Shown here: positions 8,655-19,504 of the stretch, piece after piece
Position numbering within the stretch: position 1 is the first letter of the stretch
Layout of the letters: the number at the start of each line of letters is the position of its first letter
From: Hyphomonadaceae bacterium
Lineage (GTDB): Bacteria > Pseudomonadota > Alphaproteobacteria > Caulobacterales > Aquidulcibacteraceae
Direction: 5' to 3'
NCBI GenBank assembly: GCA_016791445.1
Contig: JAEUMP010000012.1
Coordinates: 162,949 to 226,948, forward strand
DNA: 64,000 bases
The notes under the pieces: generated by a model
Seen by the model: only the letters and a program-made list of their open reading frames with translations
The model's database searches: none
What the model was told of the DNA's origin: nothing
Made by a program: the position numbers and the translations under genes

Positions 8655-10267
8655 GGCCGTGCGACTCCGAAGGAAAGCGGATTGAGCTGGCGCGCAGACG
8701 CAGCGCGCGCGAGGGACAGGCAAAAGCCGACGACCTTGCGCGTGTCGCGTGGGTCGATGACCCCGTCGTCGAGCACGCGCGCGGAATGGTGCAGCGCCGA
8801 TTGCTGCTTCTCGAAGGTGGCGACCACCGCCGCGTAGAGCTTGTCGATCTCGGCGCGGTCCGGTTGCTGCCCGCGGGCGCGCGCGCCGTCTTCCATGACG
8901 ATGGCCATCGTGGTGGCGGCCTGCTCAGCGCCCATGACGGCGACGCGCGCCGTGGGCCAGGAGAACGAGAAGTCCGGCCCGAAGCCCTTTCCGCACATGC
9001 CGTAATTGCCTGCGCCGAACGAGGCGCCGCAGATGATCGTCACCTGCGGCACGCCGGCATTGGCCACCGCCTGGATCATCTTCGAACCATGCTTGATCAT
9101 GCCCGCGCGCTCGGCGGCGGTGCCGACGATGTAGCCCGTGGTGTTCTGCAGATAGAGGATGGGCTTTTGCGTCTGCGCGCAGATCTGGATGAACTGCGTC
9201 GCCTTCGTCGCGCCCGCCGGATCAATCGGCGCATTGTTGGTGATGATGCCGATCGGCATGCCCATGAGATGGGCGTCGATACAGAGGGTGCCGGGTCCGT
9301 AGACCGACTTGAATTCGAGAAAGTCCGAACCGTCGACGATCCGCGCGACGACCTCGCGCATGTCCACGGACTTCTTCCCGTCCGCCGGCATCAGCGCGAT
9401 GAGGTCATCCGGATCGCAGAGCGGCGCAGGGCCATCCGGCACGACATCGAGATCGCGCGTCCACGCCATCTTCGCACAATGCTCGCGCAGGATTGCGATG
9501 CCGTGCGCGTCGTCCTCCGCGATGTGTTCGGCGAGACCGGAGACGAGGCCGTGCATGTCCGCGCCGCCCAGTTCTTCGTCCGTAGCGATTTCCCCCGTCG
9601 CGGCCTTGAGCAAGGGCGGGCCGGCGAGAAACGCCTTCGCGCGGCCACGCACCATCACGACCATGTCGGAGAGGCCCGTCATGTAAGCGCCACCCGCCGT
9701 CGAGGAGCCATGCGTCACCGCAAGCACGGGCAATCCCGCCGCCGAGTGCCGGCAGAGATTGTAGAAATTCTTGCCCCCCCGCACGAAGTCCTCGACGCGA
9801 TATTGAAGAAGGTTCGCGCCCGCGCTTTCGATCAGGTGGATGAACGGCAGCTTGTTGAAGTAGGCGATGTCCTGCGCCCGCTGCATTTTCTCCAGGCCAT
9901 AGGGCTGCAGCGCACCCGCATCGATGCCGCTGTCATCGGCCACCACCAGTGCGCGCACGCCGCCCACATAGCCGATGCCGATCACGAGGCCGCCGCCCGG
10001 CACGCTCTTTTCGGGGTCGGGCTTGTCGAAGAGATAACCCGCCAATGTTGACAATTCGACGAAGGGCGCCCCGGGATCGAGCAGCAGCCCGAGCCTTTCG
10101 CGCGGCAGGATCTGCCCGCGCTTTGCAAAGCGCGGGCCCGCTTTCGCAGATGCGAGACGCGTTCGTTCTTCGAGCGCGCGCACGATGGCGAGCGCCTCCT
10201 CGCCTGCTGCGCGATTTCGGGCGGCGTCTTCGGACGAGCGGCTAAAGCGGGAGCGGAAAACGGGCAT
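8651..10267 (-). CDS. Acyl-CoA carboxylase carboxyltransferase (beta) subunit
   Basis: A 538-residue protein with the two crotonase-like lobes of biotin-dependent carboxyltransferases. The N-lobe includes RERLGLLLDPGAPF, and the C-lobe includes IITNNAPIDPAGATKATQFI and FGAGNYGMCGKGFGPDF. The length fits the 3-methylcrotonyl-/geranyl-CoA carboxylase beta family. It transfers the carboxyl group from biotin to the enoyl-CoA. It is the first gene of the minus-strand operon C-D-F-E-A (by atu letters). The 93-base gap to the divergent cyclophilin gene must hold the operon promoter, but no convincing -35/-10 pair is evident. Confidence 0.92.
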   Translation of the reverse strand: MPVFRSRFSRSSEDAARNRAAGEEALAIVRALEERTRLASAKAGPRFAKRGQILPRERLGLLLDPGAPFVELSTLAGYLFDKPDPEKSVPGGGLVIGIGYVGGVRALVVADDSGIDAGALQPYGLEKMQRAQDIAYFNKLPFIHLIESAGANLLQYRVEDFVRGGKNFYNLCRHSAAGLPVLAVTHGSSTAGGAYMTGLSDMVVMVRGRAKAFLAGPPLLKAATGEIATDEELGGADMHGLVSGLAEHIAEDDAHGIAILREHCAKMAWTRDLDVVPDGPAPLCDPDDLIALMPADGKKSVDMREVVARIVDGSDFLEFKSVYGPGTLCIDAHLMGMPIGIITNNAPIDPAGATKATQFIQICAQTQKPILYLQNTTGYIVGTAAERAGMIKHGSKMIQAVANAGVPQVTIICGASFGAGNYGMCGKGFGPDFSFSWPTARVAVMGAEQAATTMAIVMEDGARARGQQPDRAEIDKLYAAVVATFEKQQSALHHSARVLDDGVIDPRDTRKVVGFCLSLARAASARQLNPLSFGVARP

Positions 10268-10360
10268 CCGTACAACGCTACGCCCCAGCGCCGTTCACGT
10301 CGAGCGGCGCCGTTGCGTCAGAGAATGGGAAGTGTCATGCGTCCTGCGATGGAGGGATGG

Positions 10361-11269
10361 ATGAGAATTGCCTTGATCGCGGCGGCGACCCTTTCACTGG
10401 CCGCGTGCGCGAGTACGCCGACCCCGGGCGACAGCATCGCGCCGAGGACGATGTCGGACATCATCGCCGCGTCAGATGCCTCCGAGTGGCGCGCGCTCGA
10501 CCTTGAATCGACACTCGTGATGACGCTTGCGGGCGGGCGAACTGTGGTGATCGAACTCAATCCGGTCTTCGCACCGAAGACGACGGCGAACATACTCGCC
10601 ATGGCGCGCGAGAACTACTTCGATGGCCTCGCAATCCTCCGCGTGCAAGACAATTTCGTGACGCAGTGGGGCGACCCCAACGGCGAGACCGATCAACCGA
10701 AGTCGCTCGGGTCCGCGAGCGCGAAAATTCCTGCGGAGTTTTCCAGAGACCGCGCTGTCGCTCCCTTCGTGCGGCTGCCCGATCGCGACGGCTTTGCGCC
10801 GGAAGTCGGCTTCGTCGGCGGCTTTCCAGTCGCGCGCAATCGCGACGCGGCTTGGCTGGCGCATTGCTACGGAATGGTCGGCGCAGGCCGGAACAACGAC
10901 CCTGACAGCGGGCCCGGCAGCGAACTCTACGTCGTCATCGGCCATGCGCCACGCCAACTGGACCGAAACATTACGCTGGTGGGGCGCGTCGTACAGGGCA
11001 TGGAGCATCTGTCGTCGCTGCCGCGCGGCACAGGGCCCTTGGGCTTCTACGAACAACCCGCGCAGCGCACCGCGATCGAGAGCGTACGCATCGCCGCGGC
11101 CCTGCCGGAGGGTGGCGCGGCAGGAAAGCTGGAAGCGCTGCGCACCACAAGCGCGAGTTTCATCGCGATCGTCGAGGCGCGCCGCAACCGTCGCGACGAC
11201 TGGTACAAGACGCCGGCCGGCCATATCGATCTCTGCAACGTGCCGCTGCCGGTCCGGGTCAAATCCTGA
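10361..11269 (+). CDS. Cyclophilin-type peptidyl-prolyl isomerase, predicted lipoprotein
   Basis: A 302-residue protein. The start at 10361 gives a clean signal peptide with a lipobox (LSLAAC, Cys16) and follows GGAGGG four bases upstream; in-frame ATGs at 10313 and 10337 would disrupt the signal. The cyclophilin core shows [38 protein letters not shown] and [13 protein letters not shown]. Such proteins catalyse cis-trans isomerisation of prolyl bonds and here probably act on periplasmic folding from the outer membrane. The stop codon overlaps the start of the response regulator (TGATG). Confidence 0.88.
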   Translation: MRIALIAAATLSLAACASTPTPGDSIAPRTMSDIIAASDASEWRALDLESTLVMTLAGGRTVVIELNPVFAPKTTANILAMARENYFDGLAILRVQDNFVTQWGDPNGETDQPKSLGSASAKIPAEFSRDRAVAPFVRLPDRDGFAPEVGFVGGFPVARNRDAAWLAHCYGMVGAGRNNDPDSGPGSELYVVIGHAPRQLDRNITLVGRVVQGMEHLSSLPRGTGPLGFYEQPAQRTAIESVRIAAALPEGGAAGKLEALRTTSASFIAIVEARRNRRDDWYKTPAGHIDLCNVPLPVRVKS

Positions 11270-11640
11270 TGTCATTGTCGCGCCCGCTTCGCGTCATTCT
11301 CGTCGAGGACGAAGCCCTCATCTCCATGATCATCGAGGAAATGATCGGCGATCTTGGCTGCACGACCATCGGACCCGCCGCGACACTCGACGCCGCGCTC
11401 GAACTCGTCGGCGCCACAGCGGACGCCGACTGCGCCCTCCTCGACATCAATCTGCGTGGCGCCCCCTCCTGGCCAATCGCTGACGCGCTGAAGACGAAGG
11501 GAATCCCGTTCGCCTTCGTGAGCGGTTATGGGCAAGGCGGACTGGATCCGCAGTACCGCGACGCGACTGTCCTCGCCAAGCCCATCGACACCGCACAGCT
11601 CGAAGCCTGGCTCGCTGGGATCGCCTCAGGCGGCGCCTGA
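11269..11640 (+). CDS. Single-domain response regulator (receiver only)
   Basis: A 123-residue receiver domain with no output domain. Acidic pocket Glu13-Asp14, phosphoacceptor Asp59 (ALLDINLRG), Ser85 and Lys104 (LAKPID) are all in place, so it should be phosphorylatable. It is translationally coupled to the cyclophilin gene upstream. Its last 15 bases overlap the 3' end of the convergent hybrid histidine kinase gene, a plausible partner that may use it as a phosphate shuttle or sink. The partner assignment is inferred from position only. Confidence 0.9.
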   Translation: MSLSRPLRVILVEDEALISMIIEEMIGDLGCTTIGPAATLDAALELVGATADADCALLDINLRGAPSWPIADALKTKGIPFAFVSGYGQGGLDPQYRDATVLAKPIDTAQLEAWLAGIASGGA

Positions 11641-14151
11641 CACGGCGGCGACGTCGGACCAACCCACTGCGGCGAGCATCGTCTCGCGCATGCCATCGAT
11701 CAGCGACTGCGGCGTGAAGGGCTTGGCGATGTGGCGGTCGGCGCCGGCCGCCAACGCTTCCTCCTTGTGATGCTGCATGGCGTTCGCGCTGAGAATTGCG
11801 ATCGGCGTGCGCATGCGGCCTTCGCGGGTCTCGCGCTCGCGTATCTCGCGGACGGCGGCCAAACCATCCACGCCAGGCATTTGCAGGTCCATGAGCACAA
11901 GATCGAAGCGCCCCGCTTGCAGCAGTTCGAGCGCCTCGCGTCCGTCCTGTGCGATGCTCACGTCGACCCCGTACGATTCCAGGATCAACGACACCATTCG
12001 CTGGTTCACCGTATTGTCTTCTGCAAGCAGGACGCGGAAACTGCCTGCGCCGTCAATCAACCATCCAACACCCGATTCAATGACAGGCGCGATTGCGGAC
12101 GGCTTGCGCTCAGCGTCGGCAATGCGTCGCATGGGCAATCGAAAGCGGAAGGTGCTGCCCTCTCCCGGCGTGGACTCGGCGGTGAGATCCCCGCCCATGA
12201 GGTGCGCCAGCTGACGCGAGATCGCGAGTCCAAGACCCGTGCCGCCGAAGCGCCGCGTGATATCCGCGTCAGCCTGCACAAAGCGCTGGAAGAGCCGCTC
12301 CGCAGTCGCCTCGTCGAACCCGATGCCTGTGTCACGCACTTCGAAGCCGAGATGCATGCGCCCGCCATGTTCAATGGCGTCCACGACCAGCGCGATGCCG
12401 CCTGCGTCCGTGAATTTTACCGCATTGGAAAGGAGATTGTAGAGCACCTGCTTGACGCGCAGCAGATCACCCTCGTAGACGCCTCGCGCACGTTCTGCGA
12501 CGTCCACGGAGAAATCGAGCCCCTTGGCGCGGGCGCTGACTTCGGCGGCGCGAACAGTGGCGCAGAGATCTTCCGTGAGGTTGAACGGCGCAGTGACGAT
12601 CCCGAGCTTGCCTGCCTCGATCTTGGAATAGTCCAGCAGATCGGAAAGCACGCGCTCCAGAAGCGTCGCGGAGTCCATCATGATCGACGTCAGCTCGCGC
12701 GCGCCCTCGTCGAGCGCACAGCGCGAGAGCGCACCTGCAGCACTGATGACGCCATTGAGCGGGGTCCGGATTTCATGGCTCATGTTCGCGAGGAACATCT
12801 GCTTCGCGCGATTGGCGGCTTCGGCCTCCTCCAGCGCTTCCGCGAGCCGGATCTCCTGCGCCTTGCGGGCCGTGATGTCGACGAGCATGCCGTAGGACCG
12901 CGTATGCCGGCCGGCGCCGTCCGTTTCGAAACCCGCGAACGCGTGCACCCAGCGCACCTCTCCATCTGCGCGCAGAATGCGATGGTCGATTTCGACAGGT
13001 TGCCCGGCGGCGAACTGGCGCTCCCACGCCGCACGGACCGCCGTGCGATCATCCGGATGGATCAGGCCCCAGAAGTCCCGACGCATGTCGTGATCGATCT
13101 GCCGACCAAACAGGCTGGGAGCGTTGAGTGAGCGGTGGACGCTTCCGCGTTCCAGGTCGATGTCCCAGCTCGCTGCGTTCGCGACTTTCAGCGCCAACTC
13201 CAGCCGTGCGGCGTTCGCTGCGATCTGTTCCTTGTGTGCGCGCTCCTGCGTGATGTCCTCGAAGGTCACGACTACCTGGTCAGGACTTGTCGCGCCGGGC
13301 TCGAAAACAGGCGCCGCATTGATGCGTATCCAGCGTCGCTCATCGGGCGGCACATGCACGCCCATCACCACCCCGTTCTGGCGAACGCCGGAACGCACCG
13401 CGATCATGGCGGGATGGTCATCGGGATGAAAATCAGAGCCGTCCTCGCGCGTCGTGCGCCACCGTGGATCGTAGGAGGAACGACCAAGAAGCTGATCCAT
13501 GGTCAGGCCGAGAATGCGCGCGGCCGTTTCATTGCCGCTGACGATCTTGCCCGTCTGGTCGAGGACGCAGACACCCTCGGACATGGACTCAAGCACAAGC
13601 CGGTAGCGCGTCTCTCGCGCGGCGAGGGAACTGAGACGCTCCGCCTGATCGACAGCGACCGTCGCATTGCGACGCAGTTCGATCTGCCCGAGCGTGACGC
13701 GCGCAAGTCGTTCGAGATTGGCGATCTGTATGGGCGACCAGGTGCGCGGTTCGTGGTCCACGACACAAAGCGTGCCGATGCAGTAGCCGTCCAAGGTCCA
13801 CATCGGCGCGCCCGCGTAGCTGCGTAGGTGCGGCGCGCCGACAACGCGCGGATTTTCGGCAAAGCGGGGGTCCTTCGAGAGGTCCCTCACGACGAGCGGC
13901 GTGCGCTCCAGAATGGCGTGGGCGCAGAACGACCCGTCCCGATCAAGCTCCGGCAGATCGATCCCGCGCTTGGCCTTGAACCACAGGCGCGTGTCATCCG
14001 TGAGGGAGATCGCCGCCACCGGTGCGCCCATCAGCTCCGCCGCCAGCGTCACGATGTCGTCGAAAGCAGGTTCTGCACTGGTATCGAGAATGTCGAGATC
14101 ATGCAGCGCCGCGAGGCGCAGCGGTTCGTTCGAAGGCAGGGGCGCGCGCAT
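11626..14151 (-). CDS. Hybrid sensor histidine kinase (GAF-PAS-PAS-HisKA-HATPase-REC)
   Basis: About 841 residues from the start at 14151; an in-frame ATG at 14199 would add 16 residues. The N-terminal GAF domain opens with LPSNEPLRLAALHDLDILDT, a common alphaproteobacterial sensor start. Two PAS domains follow (YRLVLESMSEGVCVLDQ; then a PAS with a PAC-type tail). HisKA contains the phospho-accepting His459 in NMSHEIRTPLNG, the ATPase domain has DTGIGF and GTGLGLAIS, and the C-terminal receiver has phosphoacceptor Asp755 in LMDLQMPG. No transmembrane segment is obvious, so it is probably cytosolic. GAF and PAS suggest redox, light or small-ligand sensing, but the signal is unknown. Confidence 0.92.
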   Translation of the reverse strand: MRAPLPSNEPLRLAALHDLDILDTSAEPAFDDIVTLAAELMGAPVAAISLTDDTRLWFKAKRGIDLPELDRDGSFCAHAILERTPLVVRDLSKDPRFAENPRVVGAPHLRSYAGAPMWTLDGYCIGTLCVVDHEPRTWSPIQIANLERLARVTLGQIELRRNATVAVDQAERLSSLAARETRYRLVLESMSEGVCVLDQTGKIVSGNETAARILGLTMDQLLGRSSYDPRWRTTREDGSDFHPDDHPAMIAVRSGVRQNGVVMGVHVPPDERRWIRINAAPVFEPGATSPDQVVVTFEDITQERAHKEQIAANAARLELALKVANAASWDIDLERGSVHRSLNAPSLFGRQIDHDMRRDFWGLIHPDDRTAVRAAWERQFAAGQPVEIDHRILRADGEVRWVHAFAGFETDGAGRHTRSYGMLVDITARKAQEIRLAEALEEAEAANRAKQMFLANMSHEIRTPLNGVISAAGALSRCALDEGARELTSIMMDSATLLERVLSDLLDYSKIEAGKLGIVTAPFNLTEDLCATVRAAEVSARAKGLDFSVDVAERARGVYEGDLLRVKQVLYNLLSNAVKFTDAGGIALVVDAIEHGGRMHLGFEVRDTGIGFDEATAERLFQRFVQADADITRRFGGTGLGLAISRQLAHLMGGDLTAESTPGEGSTFRFRLPMRRIADAERKPSAIAPVIESGVGWLIDGAGSFRVLLAEDNTVNQRMVSLILESYGVDVSIAQDGREALELLQAGRFDLVLMDLQMPGVDGLAAVREIRERETREGRMRTPIAILSANAMQHHKEEALAAGADRHIAKPFTPQSLIDGMRETMLAAVGWSDVAAVSGAA

Positions 14152-14179
14152 GGGTGTCGGACCGCTCCCGGCCGCTTGA

Positions 14180-15271
<1,092 letters not shown>

Positions 15272-15378
15272 GCGGCGCCGCGACGGGGTTTGCGACGACC
15301 GGGGGGCGCAAGCTCTTGCTTGTACTGAGAAAACACCGTGAAGTGGCGTCTTGGGTTCAACCCTGAGGGGCAATCATC

Positions 15379-16806
15379 GTGCGTTATTCCCACCCGATCG
15401 CCTTGGCCCTGCTCGCGAGCCTCTCACTCGCGGCATGCGCCACGACACAGGCGAGCGACGTCCCGAAGCCGGCGGCGCCGGTCGCAACGGCGCCGTTTGC
15501 ATCGACCTACACGCCTAGACCGTCCACCCCGGTGATTATCCGCGGCGGCACCGTGCTCGACGGCGAAGGCGGTGAACTTGCGAACGCGGACGTGCTTCTG
15601 ATCGACGGCAAGATCGCTGGCGTGGGTGCGAGTCTCGCCGCGCCAGGAGGCGCGACCGAGATCGACGCGCGCGGCAAGTACGTGACGCCAGGCATAATCG
15701 ACGCGCACTCGCACCTCGGCGTCTATCCTTCGCCATCCCTGCAGGCGACGTCGGACGGCAACGAACTGACGCACCCGAATTCAGCAGAAGTCTGGGCCGA
15801 GCACTCCGTCTGGCCGCAAGACCCTGGATTTTCCCGTGCGGTCGCCGGCGGAATCACGACGCTGCACATCCTGCCCGGGTCGGGAAATCTCTTCGGTGGC
15901 CGCGGAGTCACGCTTCGGCCGGTTCTCGGTGCGCGCACCGTACAGGAGATGAAGTTTCCCGGCGCACCTCACTCGTTAAAGATGGCGTGCGGCGAAAATC
16001 CGTCGCGCGTCTATGGATCGCGCAACCAGTCGCCGGCGACGGGCATGGGCAATGTCGCGGGCTACCGGCAGGCCTTCGCCAAGGCGCAGGAATACGATCG
16101 CAAGTGGTCCGAATATCGCAAGAAGCTCGCGGCATACGACGCGGGCGACAAGAAGGGCGATCGCCCGTCGCCGCCCGATCGCGACCTCGAACAGGAGACG
16201 ATCGCCGGCGTTCTCAACGGCGAGATCCTGCTGCAGTGGCACTGCTACCGCGCCGATGAAATGGCGTTGGCCATCGATATCTCGCGCGAGTTCAACTTCA
16301 AGATCGCAGCGTTCCATCACGCGGTGGAGTCCTACAAGATCGCCGACCTGCTCGCCCGCGAGAACATCTGCTCGGCCATGTGGGCTGACTGGTGGGGCTT
16401 CAAGCTCGAAGCCTATGACGGCATCCGCGAGAACATCCCCTTCGTGCATGCGGGCGGCGCCTGCGCGATCGTGCACTCCGACAGCGAGGTCGGCATCCAG
16501 CGACTGAACCAGGAAGCCGGCAAGGCGCTTTCCGACGGTCGTCGCGCGGGTCTCGACATATCGCGCAGCGTGGCGTGGACGTGGCTCTCGCTCAATCCGG
16601 CGCGCGCCATCGGCGTCGCGGATCGGACCGGCAGTCTGACAGTCGGCAAGGCGGCGGACGTGGTCGTTTGGTCAGCAGACCCCCTCACCACCTACGCCGT
16701 GGCGGAGCGCGTCTATATCGACGGCGCACTCGTGCACGAACGCGGGCGCGACACGACACCGTCGGACTTCGAACTTGGCCAGACCTACCGGGAGCGTGCG
16801 CAATGA
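15379..16806 (+). CDS. Amidohydrolase family lipoprotein (metal site intact)
   Basis: A 475-residue protein with a lipoprotein signal (SLSLAAC, Cys20) and an imidazolonepropionase-like amidohydrolase fold: small beta-sandwich start VIIRGGTVLDGEG, then metal-binding HxH (His110, His112 in DAHSHLG). Candidate further ligands are in LQWHCYR, AAFHHAVE and VHSDSEVG, with a C-terminal GSLTVGKAADVVVW return to the beta-sandwich. It probably hydrolyses cyclic amide or peptide-like compounds in the periplasm; the substrate is unknown. Its stop overlaps the start of a paralog by four bases (ATGA), so the two are made together. Confidence 0.88.
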   Translation: MRYSHPIALALLASLSLAACATTQASDVPKPAAPVATAPFASTYTPRPSTPVIIRGGTVLDGEGGELANADVLLIDGKIAGVGASLAAPGGATEIDARGKYVTPGIIDAHSHLGVYPSPSLQATSDGNELTHPNSAEVWAEHSVWPQDPGFSRAVAGGITTLHILPGSGNLFGGRGVTLRPVLGARTVQEMKFPGAPHSLKMACGENPSRVYGSRNQSPATGMGNVAGYRQAFAKAQEYDRKWSEYRKKLAAYDAGDKKGDRPSPPDRDLEQETIAGVLNGEILLQWHCYRADEMALAIDISREFNFKIAAFHHAVESYKIADLLARENICSAMWADWWGFKLEAYDGIRENIPFVHAGGACAIVHSDSEVGIQRLNQEAGKALSDGRRAGLDISRSVAWTWLSLNPARAIGVADRTGSLTVGKAADVVVWSADPLTTYAVAERVYIDGALVHERGRDTTPSDFELGQTYRERAQ

Positions 16807-18056
16807 TCATCCGCAACGCACTCGTCGCGGCGGCAGCCCTTCTCGCCTTTGCCGCCCCCGCCGCCGCGCAATCGGTTCTCATAAAGGGCGGTCGCGTCAT
16901 CACCAATGCCGGCGCACCACTGGAGCGCGGCGATGTGCTCATCACCAATGGTCGCATTGTAGCGGTCGGCGCGAACATCGCGGCGCCTGCAGGCGCAACG
17001 CTCATCGACGCCGCCGGCAAGTGGGTGACACCCGGGGTCTTCGCCGCCATGAGCGAAGTCGGGCTAAGTGAAATCTCCGGCTCCGGCGCACCGAACGATG
17101 CCTCGGTTTCGGGCGCGCTCGTGTCCGCCGCAGCGGACGCCGGGCGCGCCTTCGATCCCGCGGCGACGGCCGTCGCGGTGACGCGCCTTGAGGGCGTGAC
17201 GCGCGCGGCGATCGCGCCATCGGCGTCGGGCACGGTCTTCGGCGGTCGCGGCGCGATCGTGGCGCTCGACGGACGCGCGGAGAGCGTCTTCCGGCAGCGC
17301 AGCTTCCAGGTCGTCGAACTCGGCGAGACGGGCGCAAGCCGCACCGGCGGTTCCCGCACTGCACTCTGGCCCACACTCGAAGCCGCCCTGCGCGATGCAC
17401 GCGAATACCCCTCCCGCTATCGCAGCGGCCAGGGCGGCGCAGTGCTCAGCGAGATCGATGCGCAGGCGCTGCAACCCTTTGCGCTCGGACAAGGCATGTT
17501 CCTCGTCCACATCGAACGCGCCGCCGACATCCGCGAGCTGATCCGCTTCGCGCTCGCCAACCCGTCCCTCAAATTCGCGATCCATGGCGGGGCGGAAGCG
17601 TGGCTCGTCGCCGACGAACTCGCGGCGGCGAAAATCCCGGTGATCCTCGATCCGATGGTCAACCTTCCGGATCGCATGGAACGACTTGCGGCCCGCCTCG
17701 ACAATGCAGCGCTGCTGCACAAGGCCGGCGCAAAGTTCGCCATTGCGCCAGGACCGGGTTCGGTCGACGCACATCAGGCGCGCCTCGTCCTGCAACTCGC
17801 AGGCAACGCCGTGGCCAATGGCCTTGCGTGGGATGCCGCGTTCGCCGCGATTACCAAGACGCCCGCGGAAATCTTTGGCGTCGGGCTCGATCTCGGCACG
17901 CTGGCGGCCGGACGCACTGCCGACGTGGTTGTGTGGGACGGTGATCCGCTGGAGGTGCAGAGCGCGCCCACGGCGGTTTACATCGCCGGCCGCGAAATGC
18001 CGCTCGTCTCGCGCCAGACGCGCCTGCGCGACCGCTACATGCCCAAAGCCCGCTAG
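16803..18056 (+). CDS. Amidohydrolase-like protein lacking the HxH metal motif (likely pseudoenzyme)
   Basis: A 417-residue secreted protein with a cleavable signal (LAFAAPAAAQ). It has the same beginning and end as its upstream paralog (SVLIKGGRVITN and GTLAAGRTADVVVWDGDP). However, where the partner has DAHSH this protein has AAMSE: His110 and His112 are replaced by Met83 and Glu85. The rest of the fold is retained without frame damage. It is therefore probably a non-catalytic or altered partner subunit. The four-base overlap with the active paralog supports complex formation. Confidence 0.85.
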   Translation: MIIRNALVAAAALLAFAAPAAAQSVLIKGGRVITNAGAPLERGDVLITNGRIVAVGANIAAPAGATLIDAAGKWVTPGVFAAMSEVGLSEISGSGAPNDASVSGALVSAAADAGRAFDPAATAVAVTRLEGVTRAAIAPSASGTVFGGRGAIVALDGRAESVFRQRSFQVVELGETGASRTGGSRTALWPTLEAALRDAREYPSRYRSGQGGAVLSEIDAQALQPFALGQGMFLVHIERAADIRELIRFALANPSLKFAIHGGAEAWLVADELAAAKIPVILDPMVNLPDRMERLAARLDNAALLHKAGAKFAIAPGPGSVDAHQARLVLQLAGNAVANGLAWDAAFAAITKTPAEIFGVGLDLGTLAAGRTADVVVWDGDPLEVQSAPTAVYIAGREMPLVSRQTRLRDRYMPKAR

Positions 18057-18064
18057 ACGACACG

Positions 18065-18091
18065 CAAGGCGAAGGCGTCCGCTGCACGAAG

Positions 18092-18113
<22 letters not shown>
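18065..18113. terminator. Stem-loop between convergent genes, spanning the acyl-CoA dehydrogenase stop
   Basis: A perfect 16-bp inverted repeat (18065-18080 with 18098-18113) around a 17-base loop. One arm encodes the last residues of the minus-strand acyl-CoA dehydrogenase (KAKAS) and the other lies beyond its stop. There is no U tract, so it may protect 3' ends or terminate weakly rather than act as a classical terminator. Confidence 0.5.
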
Positions 18114-19276
<1,163 letters not shown>

Positions 19277-19388
19277 GGAAAAACCTTCGATGCTGAACGA
19301 TCAAAGGCGTTCTTGCGGGTCAGAGGCCCGCATGTCGAGCGGTCACGCCACGACAGCCGCGCACAAGCGCAATGCAAGGAATTCCCCA

Positions 19389-19465
19389 TGGCGCGCCCGA
19401 AGAGATTCGAACTCCTGACCCCCAGATTCGTAGTCTGGTGCTCTATCCAGCTGAGCTACGGGCGC
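19389..19465 (-). tRNA. tRNA-Arg (anticodon ACG)
   Basis: A 77-base cloverleaf on the minus strand: acceptor GCGCCCG pairs with CGGGCGC, the D-arm contains AGCTGGATA, the anticodon stem CCAGA/TCTGG encloses the loop CTACGAA, giving anticodon ACG, and the T-loop is TTCGAAT. The 3' CCA is encoded. A34 would be converted to inosine to read CGU, CGC and CGA. Confidence 0.95.
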
Positions 19466-19504
19466 GTTTGGGAGGGCGCTCTCTAGAGGACAATTCGGGC
19501 GGAT

